Assembly: GCA_914767715.1 (NCBI GenBank)
Contig: OU612067.1
Span: 23,100,162 to 23,164,161, forward strand
Direction: 5' to 3'
DNA from: Membranipora membranacea
Lineage: Eukaryota; Bryozoa; Gymnolaemata; Cheilostomatida; Membraniporidae
Length of the DNA: 64,000 bases
Shown: positions 25,201 to 32,000 of the stretch, in pieces
Position numbering within the stretch: the first letter of the stretch is position 1
Layout of the letters: every line of letters begins with the position of its first letter
The notes under the pieces: model-generated
What the model saw: the letters and a program-made list of their open reading frames with translations, nothing else
The model's database searches: none
What the model was told of the DNA's origin: nothing
Program-made: the position numbers and the translations under genes

Positions 25201-26619
25201 TATGGCTTGCAAATTATCAGAGACTTCTAAGAGGAGTAATCAACGGAGCAGCTAGTACAATATGTCAGACTGTCAGACTGTAACTGTCACTATCAGACAC
25301 CAAATAACAATGGTAGTGGAGTAAATGTACAAAAGAAGCAATTCCTAGGTCATCGAATCCAGTATGGAAATGAATCCATTTCCATACTGCTTTTTGCAGA
25401 CTGTTTTTTTCCTTTCTTCTTTTGGCAAATTATTATGATTATGATTATTATGATTATGATTATGATGCCAATAGAAGTATCAAACAAAAATCCAGAGCAG
25501 ACCATTTAGCAATGATTATTGTCAGACAACTCCTCACCTGTTAAACAAAGCCAGAGGTACATTGCAATATGTCGACATAACTCATCAATCACGTTGTTTG
25601 TTTTTAGCCACATGTGAATGGGTGATACAACTACCTACCAGGCTGCGGCCAGCTCTCGTCTTCAGTGTGATGGACTTGAGACAGAATAACACAGCATGTC
25701 CAACTTCATATGTAGAAGTTAGAAATGGTGGTACATCCTCCTCCCCTCTCATGGGACGCTTCTGTAATGTGAGTATTATGACGATACTGTTCTCAGGAAT
25801 ATTGGCGACGCGCAATTAAGCTAGGGCCTGATGTTACACTAGCTGTTTAGTTTGACACATTTTGCTCTACTTTTTTTGCAAAAACAAAAATTGTTGTCTA
25901 GACAGGCTGTCCTGGCTGTCCAAACAATTGGTGGGTCTTATCAGTATACATTGATGTCTGAATATTTCTATGTAATGTTGGTAATATTTGCTATTGATCT
26001 TTGCTTGTATGCTGTTATCTACTGTAGAAGTGTAATGCTGCATGACATATGTGGGTTAATGTGGGTTAAAATCGCAAGGTTTTGTCTCTGTTCGAAGACT
26101 AAGAAATAAAAGTGCCTTGAGGGCGCGGCCGCCATATTCGGCATCAAGTTGCTCTCAGTTTGTAAGCAGGTTGGAGAACACCTGAGGCGGGATTCAAACC
26201 TGAGACCTCTAAAGCTCGCTAGTCAGACAGCAGGCGCTACCAACCAACTGAGCTACCTCCTACTACTATGTTTTTGTTTATGTTCTGGCTTTGTCATTGG
26301 CTGGTGTCACAATTTTGATTGGCTCCCAACAGCCAATCAAATTTAAGGCCCAAATGTTTGGCCAAATGCCCAGACTATGTGTAAATGCATCCAAGGAGCA
26401 CTTTATTCCAAGCACCTTCATTATGTTATAACATCTGCCTTGTTTCATTTGCAGAATGATGTCCCACAGTTGACGGGTCAAAGTAACCAGTTATACGTCA
26501 AATTTGTCACAACACAAACTCTAGATAGCGAAGCTAAGTTTATAGCTTCATATACGTCAGCTGAGCAAGGCGGTGGGACATTCCGGCAGCCCCTCATACC
26601 ATTAAACATCGGCAAATAG
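443..26619 (+). CDS. cubilin-like multi-CUB gene, 3' part (24 CUB domains), 5' half damaged
   Basis: A gene of 24 consecutive CUB domains, each about 110 residues with the CGG start, a second Cys before Trp, an acidic Cys-x-Tyr-Asp-Tyr motif and a YCG motif, ending in a GF-x-x-x-Y strand. Most domains are two exons: a phase-1 intron between domains and a phase-0 intron after the YDYLE motif. This layout, the domain number and a C-terminus without a membrane anchor fit cubilin, the endocytic receptor that binds B12-intrinsic factor and other ligands in vertebrates; the ligand here is unknown. EGF repeats and the signal peptide would lie off the left edge. Nine in-frame stops (613, 619, 1567, 4872, 6701, 8736, 9751, 10501, 22538), two frameshifts, an eroded exon and a missing acceptor mean this copy cannot make a full protein as read. 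A pseudogene, a damaged allele or sequence error are all possible. Confidence 0.85.
645..735 (+). repeat. short tandem repeat in intron
   Basis: About three and a half imperfect copies of a roughly 26-nt unit containing CATTCATGAGGTTTTCCACAG, inside the intron that splits CUB1. No coding signal. Confidence 0.7.
1451..2194 (+). CDS. CUB domain 2 (exons 1451-1638 and 2038-2194)
   Basis: NCGG start, DCVW second Cys and CAFDYIE acidic motif. A TAG stop at 1567-1569 falls in the loop after the IPV strand, where family members have Gly, Asn, Gln or Lys. The second exon (VHDG to GFRATWAV) is intact with KFCG. Splice sites and phases are normal on both sides, so the stop is the only damage. Confidence 0.8.
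2893..4100 (+). CDS. CUB domain 3 (exons 2893-3074 and about 3942-4100)
   Basis: Exon 1 is open (ACGG, TCNY, SCIFDG). Exon 2 starts in one frame (RNGGNELSPLIGKF) and finishes in another (DSPIFSHSNKMWIKF then PGFRVLYED), with a one-base shift near 3985-3992. The Cys-Gly that should follow the GKF strand is also missing. The last frame joins correctly to the next exon in phase 1. The split intron is about 870 nt. Confidence 0.72.
4236..4899 (+). CDS. CUB domain 4 (exons 4236-4417 and 4746-4899)
   Basis: GCGA start, NYPNA, CAYDYVE, then VTEG and KICGNTPPQP. The donor after exon 1 is a weak GTTAGA but is fixed by phase. A TGA stop at 4872-4874 replaces the residue before the conserved GF in the last strand; a CGA Arg or GGA Gly codon is one step away. 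Confidence 0.8.
5077..5890 (+). CDS. CUB domain 5 (exons 5077-~5275 and 5731-5890), first exon eroded
   Basis: Exon 1 begins ECQN and is a good CUB through NCSWVIN and FSHFDIEDD. The expected Cys-x-Tyr-Asp motif and donor are then absent; the frame runs to a stop near 5277. The third Cys of the domain is missing as a result. Exon 2 (IRDG, GRYCG, GFRLEY) is intact. I cannot identify the true donor. The intron holds a tRNA-like SINE. Confidence 0.72.
5440..5585 (-). mobile_element. tRNA-derived SINE in CUB5 intron
   Basis: On the minus strand the segment begins with a tRNA-like head: an A-box-like TGGTCTGATGGTTAAGAG and, about 30 nt on, a B-box-like GTTCTAATTCCGG. A non-tRNA body follows. It lacks a cloverleaf good enough for a working tRNA gene. 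The family was not identified. Confidence 0.6.
6669..7267 (+). CDS. CUB domain 6 (exons 6669-6850 and 7099-7267)
   Basis: GCGGNFNAETG, then a TAA stop at 6701-6703, then FSSPGYPGPYPHN, so the frame resumes with perfect CUB sequence. ECNW, NCTYDFIE, KICQ and GFSANF follow. The stop sits one residue before the first core strand. Confidence 0.82.
7650..8720 (+). CDS. CUB domain 7 (exons 7650-7831, 8086-8193, 8670-8720)
   Basis: Open throughout. GCGGVF, NCEW, ACIYDYVA, IYDG and KICG are present. An extra phase-0 intron (8194-8669) divides the last third. The third exon (KTDSSSNGRGFDASYKT) runs straight into the next CUB with no intron between domains, unlike most of this gene. Confidence 0.85.
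8721..9754 (+). CDS. CUB domain 8 (exons 8670-8861, 9128-9225, 9589-9754), disrupted
   Basis: ACGG is in one frame and is followed by a TAG stop at 8736-8738. The rest of the exon (MIRSPNYPLNYDPNTNCTW) is in another frame. Between them lies a run of AATCAATCAATG-type repeats, which could have caused the slippage. Exons 2 (RITLQFNDIDIEE to CIHDSIR) and 3 (GRYCG, GGFSASY) are open until a TGA at 9751-9753, the last codon before the donor. Confidence 0.72.
10075..10627 (+). CDS. CUB domain 9 (exons 10075-10205 and 10425-10627), acceptor lost
   Basis: The first exon encodes CGGNFTATHGAFSTPSYP and ECIW, but no AG lies just before the first Cys; the pyrimidine-rich run goes straight into TGT. The nearest upstream AG is about 35 nt away. 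The second exon (FDIENTDGCNRDYVEIRDG, GRYCG, GFTAQF) has a TGA at 10501-10503 just before SLGRYCG. This domain's internal intron is phase 2. Confidence 0.75.
10925..11526 (+). CDS. CUB domain 10 (exons 10925-11106 and 11313-11526), lacks first disulfide, has Thr/Pro linker
   Basis: Open. The domain starts TGGDMV instead of CGG, and the second Cys before Trp is Thr (HTW), so both partners of the usual first disulfide are absent together. The second pair is kept (TCQYDYLQ and KICG). After the last strand (GFLFNWTAVDQ) comes a short Thr/Pro/Gly linker, VVTTPGTTLEPGTTPG, before the next CUB; it is the only such spacer in the array. Confidence 0.88.
11717..12394 (+). CDS. CUB domain 11 (exons 11717-11917 and 12239-12394)
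   Basis: Open. Starts GCNFELVATDS (no double Gly), then TSPNWPENY, DCTW, TCLYDALQIYDG, KCG and GFQLQY. The internal intron falls after the IYDG motif in phase 1 rather than before it in phase 0. Confidence 0.87.
12686..13327 (+). CDS. CUB domain 12 (exons 12686-12867 and 13154-13327)
   Basis: Open. CGGILTEAQGVILSP, SCQW, NNCTADRLR, ILNG, AYCGNG, then NFRISYEE. Exon 2 ends in phase 0, whereas inter-domain introns are normally phase 1; the next exon starts in the matching phase. Confidence 0.87.
13718..14587 (+). CDS. CUB domain 13 (exons 13718-13905 and 14409-14587)
   Basis: Open. A KSVV lead precedes CGGHLLVPDDD, then SSPGFGENNYPHN, DCVW and FDLENHVT. A phase-2 intron divides the acidic motif; exon 2 resumes at CNYDYLDVRDGG with KICG and GGFNITY. 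All four Cys are present. Confidence 0.88.
14720..14880 (-). mobile_element. tRNA-derived SINE in CUB13-14 intron
   Basis: Minus-strand head with A box (TAGCTCAATTGGTGAAGTGC) and B box (GTTTGAATCCC) about 40 nt apart, then a non-tRNA body. The spacing and boxes match a tRNA-like pol III promoter, but the anticodon region does not make a clear tRNA. Confidence 0.7.
14926..15548 (+). CDS. CUB domain 14 (exons 14926-15144 and 15399-15548)
   Basis: Open. DNCGGTIIGASGLIQSP, DCEW, then an extended loop (FQLSNQFQPDNCTGQDSL) in place of the usual short acidic segment, SYCGRS and PGFSLNFYA. The longer loop around the third Cys makes it atypical for calcium binding. Confidence 0.87.
15777..16368 (+). 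CDS. CUB domain 15 (exons 15777-15958 and 16200-16368)
   Basis: Open and close to consensus: SCGGQLTTPTGSIQSP, ICTW, FNIEVHSNCFYDYLE, VRNG, GRYCG and GGFRITY. Phases are 1 in, 0 inside, 1 out. The acidic residues of the CUB calcium site are all in place. Confidence 0.92.
16534..17524 (+). CDS. CUB domain 16 (exons 16534-16635, 17075-17221, 17366-17524)
   Basis: Open, three exons. VCGGLINPSSGD, QCEW, ECRYDFLLVHEG, RFCSN and GFNITYQFA. Both internal introns are phase 1; the first splits the domain early, before the second Cys. Confidence 0.87.
17760..18672 (+). CDS. CUB domain 17 (exons 17760-17881 and 18444-18672)
   Basis: Open. PCGGVLQSDSGVITSANYP, GCAW, then after a phase-0 intron LTVDSFNLES, KCEYDYLAIFNGG, LCQSS and GSGFSLSY. 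The intron sits earlier than in other domains. Confidence 0.88.
18889..18948. repeat. 20-bp inverted repeat with 20-nt loop
   Basis: Arms 18889-18908 and 18929-18948 are reverse complements with one mismatch. The hairpin lies in the intron between CUB17 and CUB18. It may be a fragment of a small inverted-repeat element; no coding content. Confidence 0.75.
19051..19841 (+). CDS. CUB domain 18 (exons 19051-19274 and 19706-19841)
   Basis: Open. GCGGVFTDLAGNISSQNYP, ECYW, an insert-bearing acidic motif (GTFDIESGGSTADCFYDYIE), KYCGTTPPP and GQGFNMKW. The domain has a longer loop before its third Cys than its neighbours. Confidence 0.88.
20262..20937 (+). CDS. CUB domain 19 (exons 20262-20393 and 20752-20937), N-terminal strand missing
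   Basis: Open, but it begins at GSGLIFSPGYPNNY, without the CGG segment and its first Cys. The partner Cys (LLCDY) remains unpaired. The third and fourth Cys (NCQYDSVEIFEG, PFCG) and the last strand (GWKATY) are present. I searched 19842-20261 by eye for a separate first exon and found none. Confidence 0.82.
20459..20615 (+). mobile_element. tRNA-derived SINE in CUB19 intron
   Basis: Plus-strand tRNA-like head: an A-box-like AGTGGTGCAATTGATAGAG, then a B-box-like TTTTCAATCCCCGG about 30 nt on, then a non-tRNA body. Confidence 0.65.
21306..21767 (+). CDS. CUB domain 20 (exons 21306-21432 and 21541-21767), GC-AG intron
   Basis: Open. DCGGYLNDSSGLLKSP, NCTWLIEV, then a phase-2 intron with the donor AG|GCAAGT in place of GT. 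The next exon resumes FEEFDVESS, NCQYDYLAVYDG, GRYCG and KGGFRAVY. The GC donor otherwise matches U1 perfectly, as expected of genuine GC-AG introns. Confidence 0.9.
22081..22266. repeat. 61-bp inverted repeat, MITE-like
   Basis: Arms 22081-22141 and 22206-22266 align in reverse complement without gaps, matching at about 50 of 61 positions, with a 64-nt spacer. It sits in the intron between CUB20 and CUB21. Either a miniature inverted-repeat element or a large intronic RNA hairpin. Confidence 0.85.
22389..23263 (+). CDS. CUB domain 21 (exons 22389-22597 and 23098-23263)
   Basis: Starts with a GEAQG lead, then CGGRLNNTSGNI, DCVW and GCEYDGLE. A TAG at 22538-22540 interrupts the strand before IVIES; it is the only stop in the 3' half. 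The second exon (LRDG, NICGTS, GSGFNFAY) is clean. Confidence 0.83.
23504..24136 (+). CDS. CUB domain 22 (exons 23504-23721 and 23992-24136)
   Basis: Open. LCGGIREASVNASGTIQSP, NCRWVIGAP, DCKENYLQFRD, HCGTKLPQ and GFRLEYTVA. The third-Cys motif is shorter and less acidic than usual, so calcium binding is doubtful. Confidence 0.87.
24267..24929 (+). CDS. CUB domain 23 (exon 24267-24454 and first part of exon 24762-24993)
   Basis: Open. DCNRLFTQMNGRITSPGWP, DCYMN, FSIEAHANCEYDYLE, VFDG, KHCGSS and EGFDITYVA. Its second exon continues without an intron into the start of the last CUB. Confidence 0.89.
24930..26619 (+). CDS. CUB domain 24 and C-terminus (exons 24762-24993 in part, 25608-25768, 26455-26619)
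   Basis: GCGGTITSITGGFASP is fused to the exon of CUB23. After a phase-1 intron come TCEW, ACPTSYVEVRNGG and RFCN. After a phase-0 intron comes NDVPQLTGQSNQLYVKF. The final exon runs past the CUB fold with a short tail (EQGGGTFRQPLIPLNIGK) to TAG at 26617-26619. No membrane segment or GPI signal is visible, as in cubilin. Confidence 0.87.
25360..25389. repeat. perfect 13-bp hairpin with 4-nt loop
   Basis: Arms 25360-25372 and 25377-25389 are exact reverse complements around an AATC loop, in the intron before the penultimate exon of the CUB gene. Confidence 0.9.
26105..26268 (-). mobile_element. tRNA-derived SINE in last CUB intron
   Basis: Minus-strand head with A box TAGCTCAGTTGGTTGGTAGC and B box GGTTTGAATCCCGCC, both close to canonical. 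A GC-rich body follows. The closest of the four SINE heads to a real tRNA, but the anticodon arm is not convincing. Just downstream (26311-26343) is a short inverted repeat built on TGATTGGCT. Confidence 0.7.
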
Positions 26620-28779
26620 TGGTCACCATCTCTGACATAGCTAGCATATTATAACAAAACTCTAATACTTCATATTAATCGTGCAATTTTAAAGAAGGTG
26701 CTCTCTTTTTTTCTTTTGATCCCATTATAGATAAACAAAAAGGCAATGCATTTCACTAAAATCACAAAAGTTTTTCTGTTATTTGCTCATGATAAAGAGA
26801 AGATTTGTAAGTTATATCACAACGACATGTTGGTCTCCCATGACAGGAGTGTGGTTGGTTCTTAAGTGCCAATTTCATGAATTCTTCTAGAGAAAAGCAA
26901 TTTTTATATGTCACTTTTCTAACAGGCCATTACCATACCTTACACTTTAGCGTGCACATTTGTAAGATTGTCTTCTCATGCTCCATAGTTGAGCACTGAG
27001 ACAAACCTATCAAGTCAAAAAAGTTACTTCGCTGACTGATTTATCATTTATCGCTATCCCAGTCTTTTTCTGTAAATTTTCACCAATATGATATCATTAC
27101 AAATAATATACATAGAAATATTTCTATATAAAATAAGTCTTGTGTCGGATAACCAACATACCAACTGGCCCCTCAGTATAACAAATAGTAAGTAGGAAGC
27201 AAATATAGGGAAGAACTTGGCTATTTTAAGATAAAAAGTGCAGGTGTTTGACATAGTTAGTGTTTAGTTCCAAATAAGGAAAGGATGCATATGTTGTTGT
27301 GGTTTTGTATATTACATAATTTAGTCTGAGATAAAAAGTATGATGATGTATGATCACTTTAAAAATTAGATATGAAATGTGGTTTTTCATCAGAACTCAT
27401 ATATGAAGAGGTTCCCCCCCCCCACCGAACAAAGCTTGTCAAGACAGGCTATCTGAAGTGATGATAAGAGCTCAGTAATCCAGATGAGAGTAGCAAATAA
27501 TCCGCAGAAAACTATTTATCTGTGACAGCAAGAAGTCTTCAAAGGTGTGAAGTCTAACTGCTTGGTAATGATTCTACACGTAAGTACAGGCTAGATCAAG
27601 TGAAAGTTTATCCAGTGTAGTATCTTTATTATTCCGTGGAGTAGGTAACAGCAACAGTAATATTACATGTGGATGTGTTCAGTGTAACTTCTACTGAGCG
27701 AATCTGTCACAGCAAGGAAAATTGTCCACTTTTATATGATAAGGCACTAAGTGACGGAAAACCAAAAATGAGTCGGCAAACATGAAGTCTTATACAAAAA
27801 CACTTAGTGTTGGAATTTCGGTACGGTATTACAATGATGCAACATACGCCATGTAAATTTATACAAAAGGCACATCGTGTCGTGATTCCAGCGTGCTATT
27901 ACATAGTACATGTACATTGTTATTATATAAAAGGTATATAGTGTTGGAATGCAAGCATAGCATTACAGCCCAAAAATAGTTCTTCAACAGTTAAAAATAA
28001 ATTTGCAGTAAATGCCTGTACCTTTTTACACAGTTCTACTTCTACACAGATTTTGGACAGAACATCGTGTATTTAGTGATATCAAAATAAACTGCATAAA
28101 AATTTACCAAAACATACAAATAATAATTCATTCTACTACACATTAAAATAAATTTGAACAATCATCAGATAGGGCTTAAGTATGGTTGGCGGCAAACACA
28201 TATGATTGGTAATAGAAAATTGATCATATTTGAAAATCACTACATTTTTCTCAATAACACACAAGCCATTATATGCTACTAGATAGGTGGGTGACATACA
28301 AGAAAAATACTATTAATATGTGATTGTCTACGGATTGTAGATTTTAGTAGCTTGTGATTTAGGAGCGCATGCAGACATTGTGTTACGGTCTTCTGCAGAA
28401 CTCTGTTCCTGGAGAGATGTGTGTCCTAATATAACAAGCATACACCGAACTGAGTGTATTTGCTGTAGTAGGCCTACTATCATAAGCCATAAGAGATGGG
28501 ATTGTAATGTTCATGTATGTCTGACTTTCCACTTATAATACTCAGCTGACCAGATCAGCTGACCACCTCTTCTTATCTCTCTGATTTCTTTCTGAGCCTC
28601 TTTAAACAAAATGAACGTCTGGTTGTTGATTCAAATCAACAGAAGTGTGATGTCAATGTGTCATATCAACTGTCAATTATAGGAACTGTAATATAAGTAT
28701 AACATTGTCAGCAACGAATCTCACTGAATAAGATGAAGCTATGATTCAGCTAACAGAATCCTCCAACCGGAATGTGACA
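26620..28779. other. intergenic spacer between convergent genes
   Basis: About 2.2 kb between the stop of the CUB gene and the stop of the caspase gene; it should hold both 3' UTRs. I see no open frame with homology. A minus-strand AATAAA (plus-strand TTTATT at 27625-27630) could serve the caspase gene. I found no AATAAA for the CUB gene within 1 kb of its stop. A C8-type homopolymer lies near 27415. Confidence 0.6.
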
Positions 28780-29037
28780 TCAAATATACGCTAAAAAGGA
28801 CCAACCTGGTATCGGTTCGATTGTTGTGACCACTTGGTTTAGTACATCAGCAAACATGTCCGGTTGATTCTGAATTTGAATACCAGGTAGAAGATACAGT
28901 TTTCTCAGATTAGTAAAAGTACAGACAGTTTTAGGCATCTGAGTGACATAAGAGGCAGCAGTTGGAGCAGCGGCAGCACCTCGAGTCAAGTTCTGATCTG
29001 TTCTCTCTACTCCGTATCTCGTCACTGATTCTCTAAC
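28780..29037 (-). CDS. caspase p10, terminal exon
   Basis: Last coding exon (86 codons with stop), phase 0. It encodes the end of the p10 subunit: VRESVTRYGVERTD, then TQMPKTVCTFTNLRKLYLLPG, which matches the caspase pattern of Pro then a core beta strand ending in Leu-Tyr/Phe-x-x-Pro. About 40 further residues (INQPDMFADVLNQVV-like, amphipathic) extend past the usual caspase end. Confidence 0.85.
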   Translation of the reverse strand, partial: VRESVTRYGVERTDQNLTRGAAAAPTAASYVTQMPKTVCTFTNLRKLYLLPGIQIQNQPDMFADVLNQVVTTIEPIPGWSFLAYI

Positions 29038-32000
29038 CTTCAAATCATGAAATAAACGTTTTTTTTATTAACAATTGAAACTGATACCTCATATTTCGAT
29101 GTGTTATTGTAGATCATGCTATGCTACTCAGTGACTGTTACCGATAATTGTGATACTTCAGAAGAAACTATTGCTAGAAGCTAAGTTTTGGTTTGCTATC
29201 ACAAAATGCTTTTCTTTTTAGTTTATATTCTACTGAATATTGAGTTCTACAAGACCTGGTAAAATAAGAAAGACCTATTCAATGCATATTTTTAACATCG
29301 AGAAACCCAAATGTTGTGGTGTGCGTGTCACTGCAACTTACAATCTCAGCCATAGTTGTGACATCATACTTGTGTCCAAGTTTGCAGAATGTTGCAACCA
29401 CAGCTCTGATAAAAGGTGATCCAGTCCTGGGGTTCCTTGGTGAAGCGAATGCTGTCAAACAAAGTACAACGGTTATGAGTGACATTTAAGCTGTAAACTT
29501 TTGTTCTAATTAATCTTTGTCATCATAACTTAGAGAAGTAACTTACTATTACTTGAACTGTCCAGAGATATAAGTTTAGTGAAGACTGATAGAAAAAACC
29601 GCTGTAAGGAAATTATAATTCAATGTTTGGCTATTAATTACTCACAATCAAAGCTCGACTGCATGATGATCATATCAGAAATGGAAATATCTTGAGTATC
29701 AGTGTCTATTTCATCATCAGGTGACCTTGGCACTGTCATTGTTTGTCTGCTGCTATCTACATGACCTGCTGTAACAGCTGCTGGACTTGTATCCAAATCA
29801 TCTCTTAGCATCTCCCTGTTACCTGAAGTAGAAAACAAAGAAAAACGACCACATTATGACTTAATATTTGTGTGCCAATGTATCTACACCCGCCTATTTC
29901 TACCATCTAAAACAATTTGTGATTGAAAGGTTTATCATTGTATGCTGCATATTTTGTTCTAAATGTTATCGATCAGACACAACAAGGAGGAAAGTAGCCA
30001 TTGAATTGTCTTCTGGATTGTTTTGACATGAATTGATAACTTCACAAATTCATAACGGCGTGAACTGTATGACAAGAATCGGGTGTAATTTTGGGGGAGG
30101 GGGGTTCTTTTGACGATTGACTCGGCTCTCAGCACCCTCATAAGTAGATATTCTTGTTATCATATTCTCTATTCTGAACTGAACTCACCTCCAGCACATG
30201 CTTGTACTATGACAATCTTTGGTCTGCCTCTCATAACAGGGAAGTTCTTTGGAGAAAGTAGGTCATAGATATCCGTAAGCCTAATGAAGACTCTGTCACA
30301 CCCTATGATACAGCCCTCATCTCCGTGACTAGTCAGTACCAGTACAAACATTCCCATCTGTCTGTGGACTGATTGTCCCGCAGAATCTGTTCTCTGTGTT
30401 TCTCTGTGAATAGTGTCTATCATCTCCTAAGGAACAAGAAAGCAATATACCCAAAATCAATACATTGAAGTGTACATTGCAGGTTACTTAATCAACCTGG
30501 TTTCTGGCTAGTTGTGTAAGTTTTAGAAACAACTAGAAAAGTATCATTTGGGTATCATCATAGAATGATAAGTAAACTGTAGATAGTGGTTGATATTGCT
30601 TACCTTAGCAGTATAGTTGGTATGATCACCTACAGTAAAAAGCCCAAGTTTCTCAAGAACACACTTCATATTCTGATAATCATGCTCTGAGCCCCTTCTT
30701 GACTGGTTGTAGTGGTTGGACACAATCAGCGCTCTACCTCGACTTTCTGTCATCTGGTACTTGGCCTAAAATAAGACAAAAAAACAGAAAAATTGATCAA
30801 GTTATATCAATGTGTATCGCAATCTCATGATAACGGTCATCCATTCAATAACAGGCTGAAATACTGGACAAGAGCAGGTTGAGATAGTGAATGAGATACT
30901 GATTCCATTGTTACTATTACTCTTCAACTAAATCAGCCAAGTTTTAGGTATTGTAACAGTTTCAATAGTGCAGAAAATACAAATCTGATTAAAATACACC
31001 AGGATTATTTTGTTTGGCTTTGGTCAAGGATTTCTTTGTTAGTAGAACTAAGCATTGGTGTCATTATTCTGATATATAAAAACCTGATTTTCAAAACTTT
31101 GATCTGCTATTTGCGGGTCTATATTTATATCAGGCTGTCCTTGCTTCATCAGCTCCAATATATCTTCTACTTCTGTCATATGTATTCCTGCATCTTCTGC
31201 CTCTTGTTCATTGACTGTGAGAGCAAATATAAGTAGGCTATATGTAGTGTTATAAATGAGAACATGTTATTGAAGCTTTATATGGTTAGTGAGAAACAAG
31301 GGATATTGATATTATCTAGGAACCACAGTGAACTGCATAATGAGTGAATATTTGTTAGACTATCAACTGAATGTTTTTGTGGAGGTTCACAAGTTATCTG
31401 AGTAAATAACAGTGCCAATAAGTATCAATATAAAGAATAAACATGGTCTCATCACTTTTAATGCACAATCCATCTGGTTGACATTGAGACTTACTTGGGT
31501 CAACTGGCATCTGCTCCCTCTTGATGAAGTCTTCCAGCACTCTCACTCCTTCAGTGTTGATTTCCAGACCTAATGAATTACAAAAATATTGCTATTGATT
31601 GTTGTATTAAATATATTTACCTAGTAGTGAACTAAATTTTGATTTTTAAATGCATGCAAAATTAGGAGCTATGAATCATAGGGTCACAGCATACATATTA
31701 TACATATTTGACTCACATGGGAATCTGAGAGGTTTGGGAACATTTGATCCTGACACATTATCACACCGGCACGTCTCATCTCCAGTGAAGACTGTGAGAT
31801 GTGAATTGAGGGGCTTGTAGCTTTCATGTGATTTATAGCTCTTTCTGAACCATTCAGGATTGACCTGAGTCGTTGGTGACATTTGTTCTGTCAGCAGACA
31901 ATGAGAGCAGTAGAAGACATGCTCATAACGAACTCCTTTCCACACAGATTCCAGTTCAGATGTGAGCTGCTTCATCGTACCCAACAGGCTCTTCCATGCA

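Noticed and set aside
26160-26268. Functional tRNA gene
   Set aside because: A and B boxes are good, but the anticodon stem and acceptor stem do not pair convincingly and a SINE body follows.
31036-31236. Plus-strand frame over the linker exon
   Set aside because: Low-complexity hydrophobic shadow of the minus-strand exon and intron.
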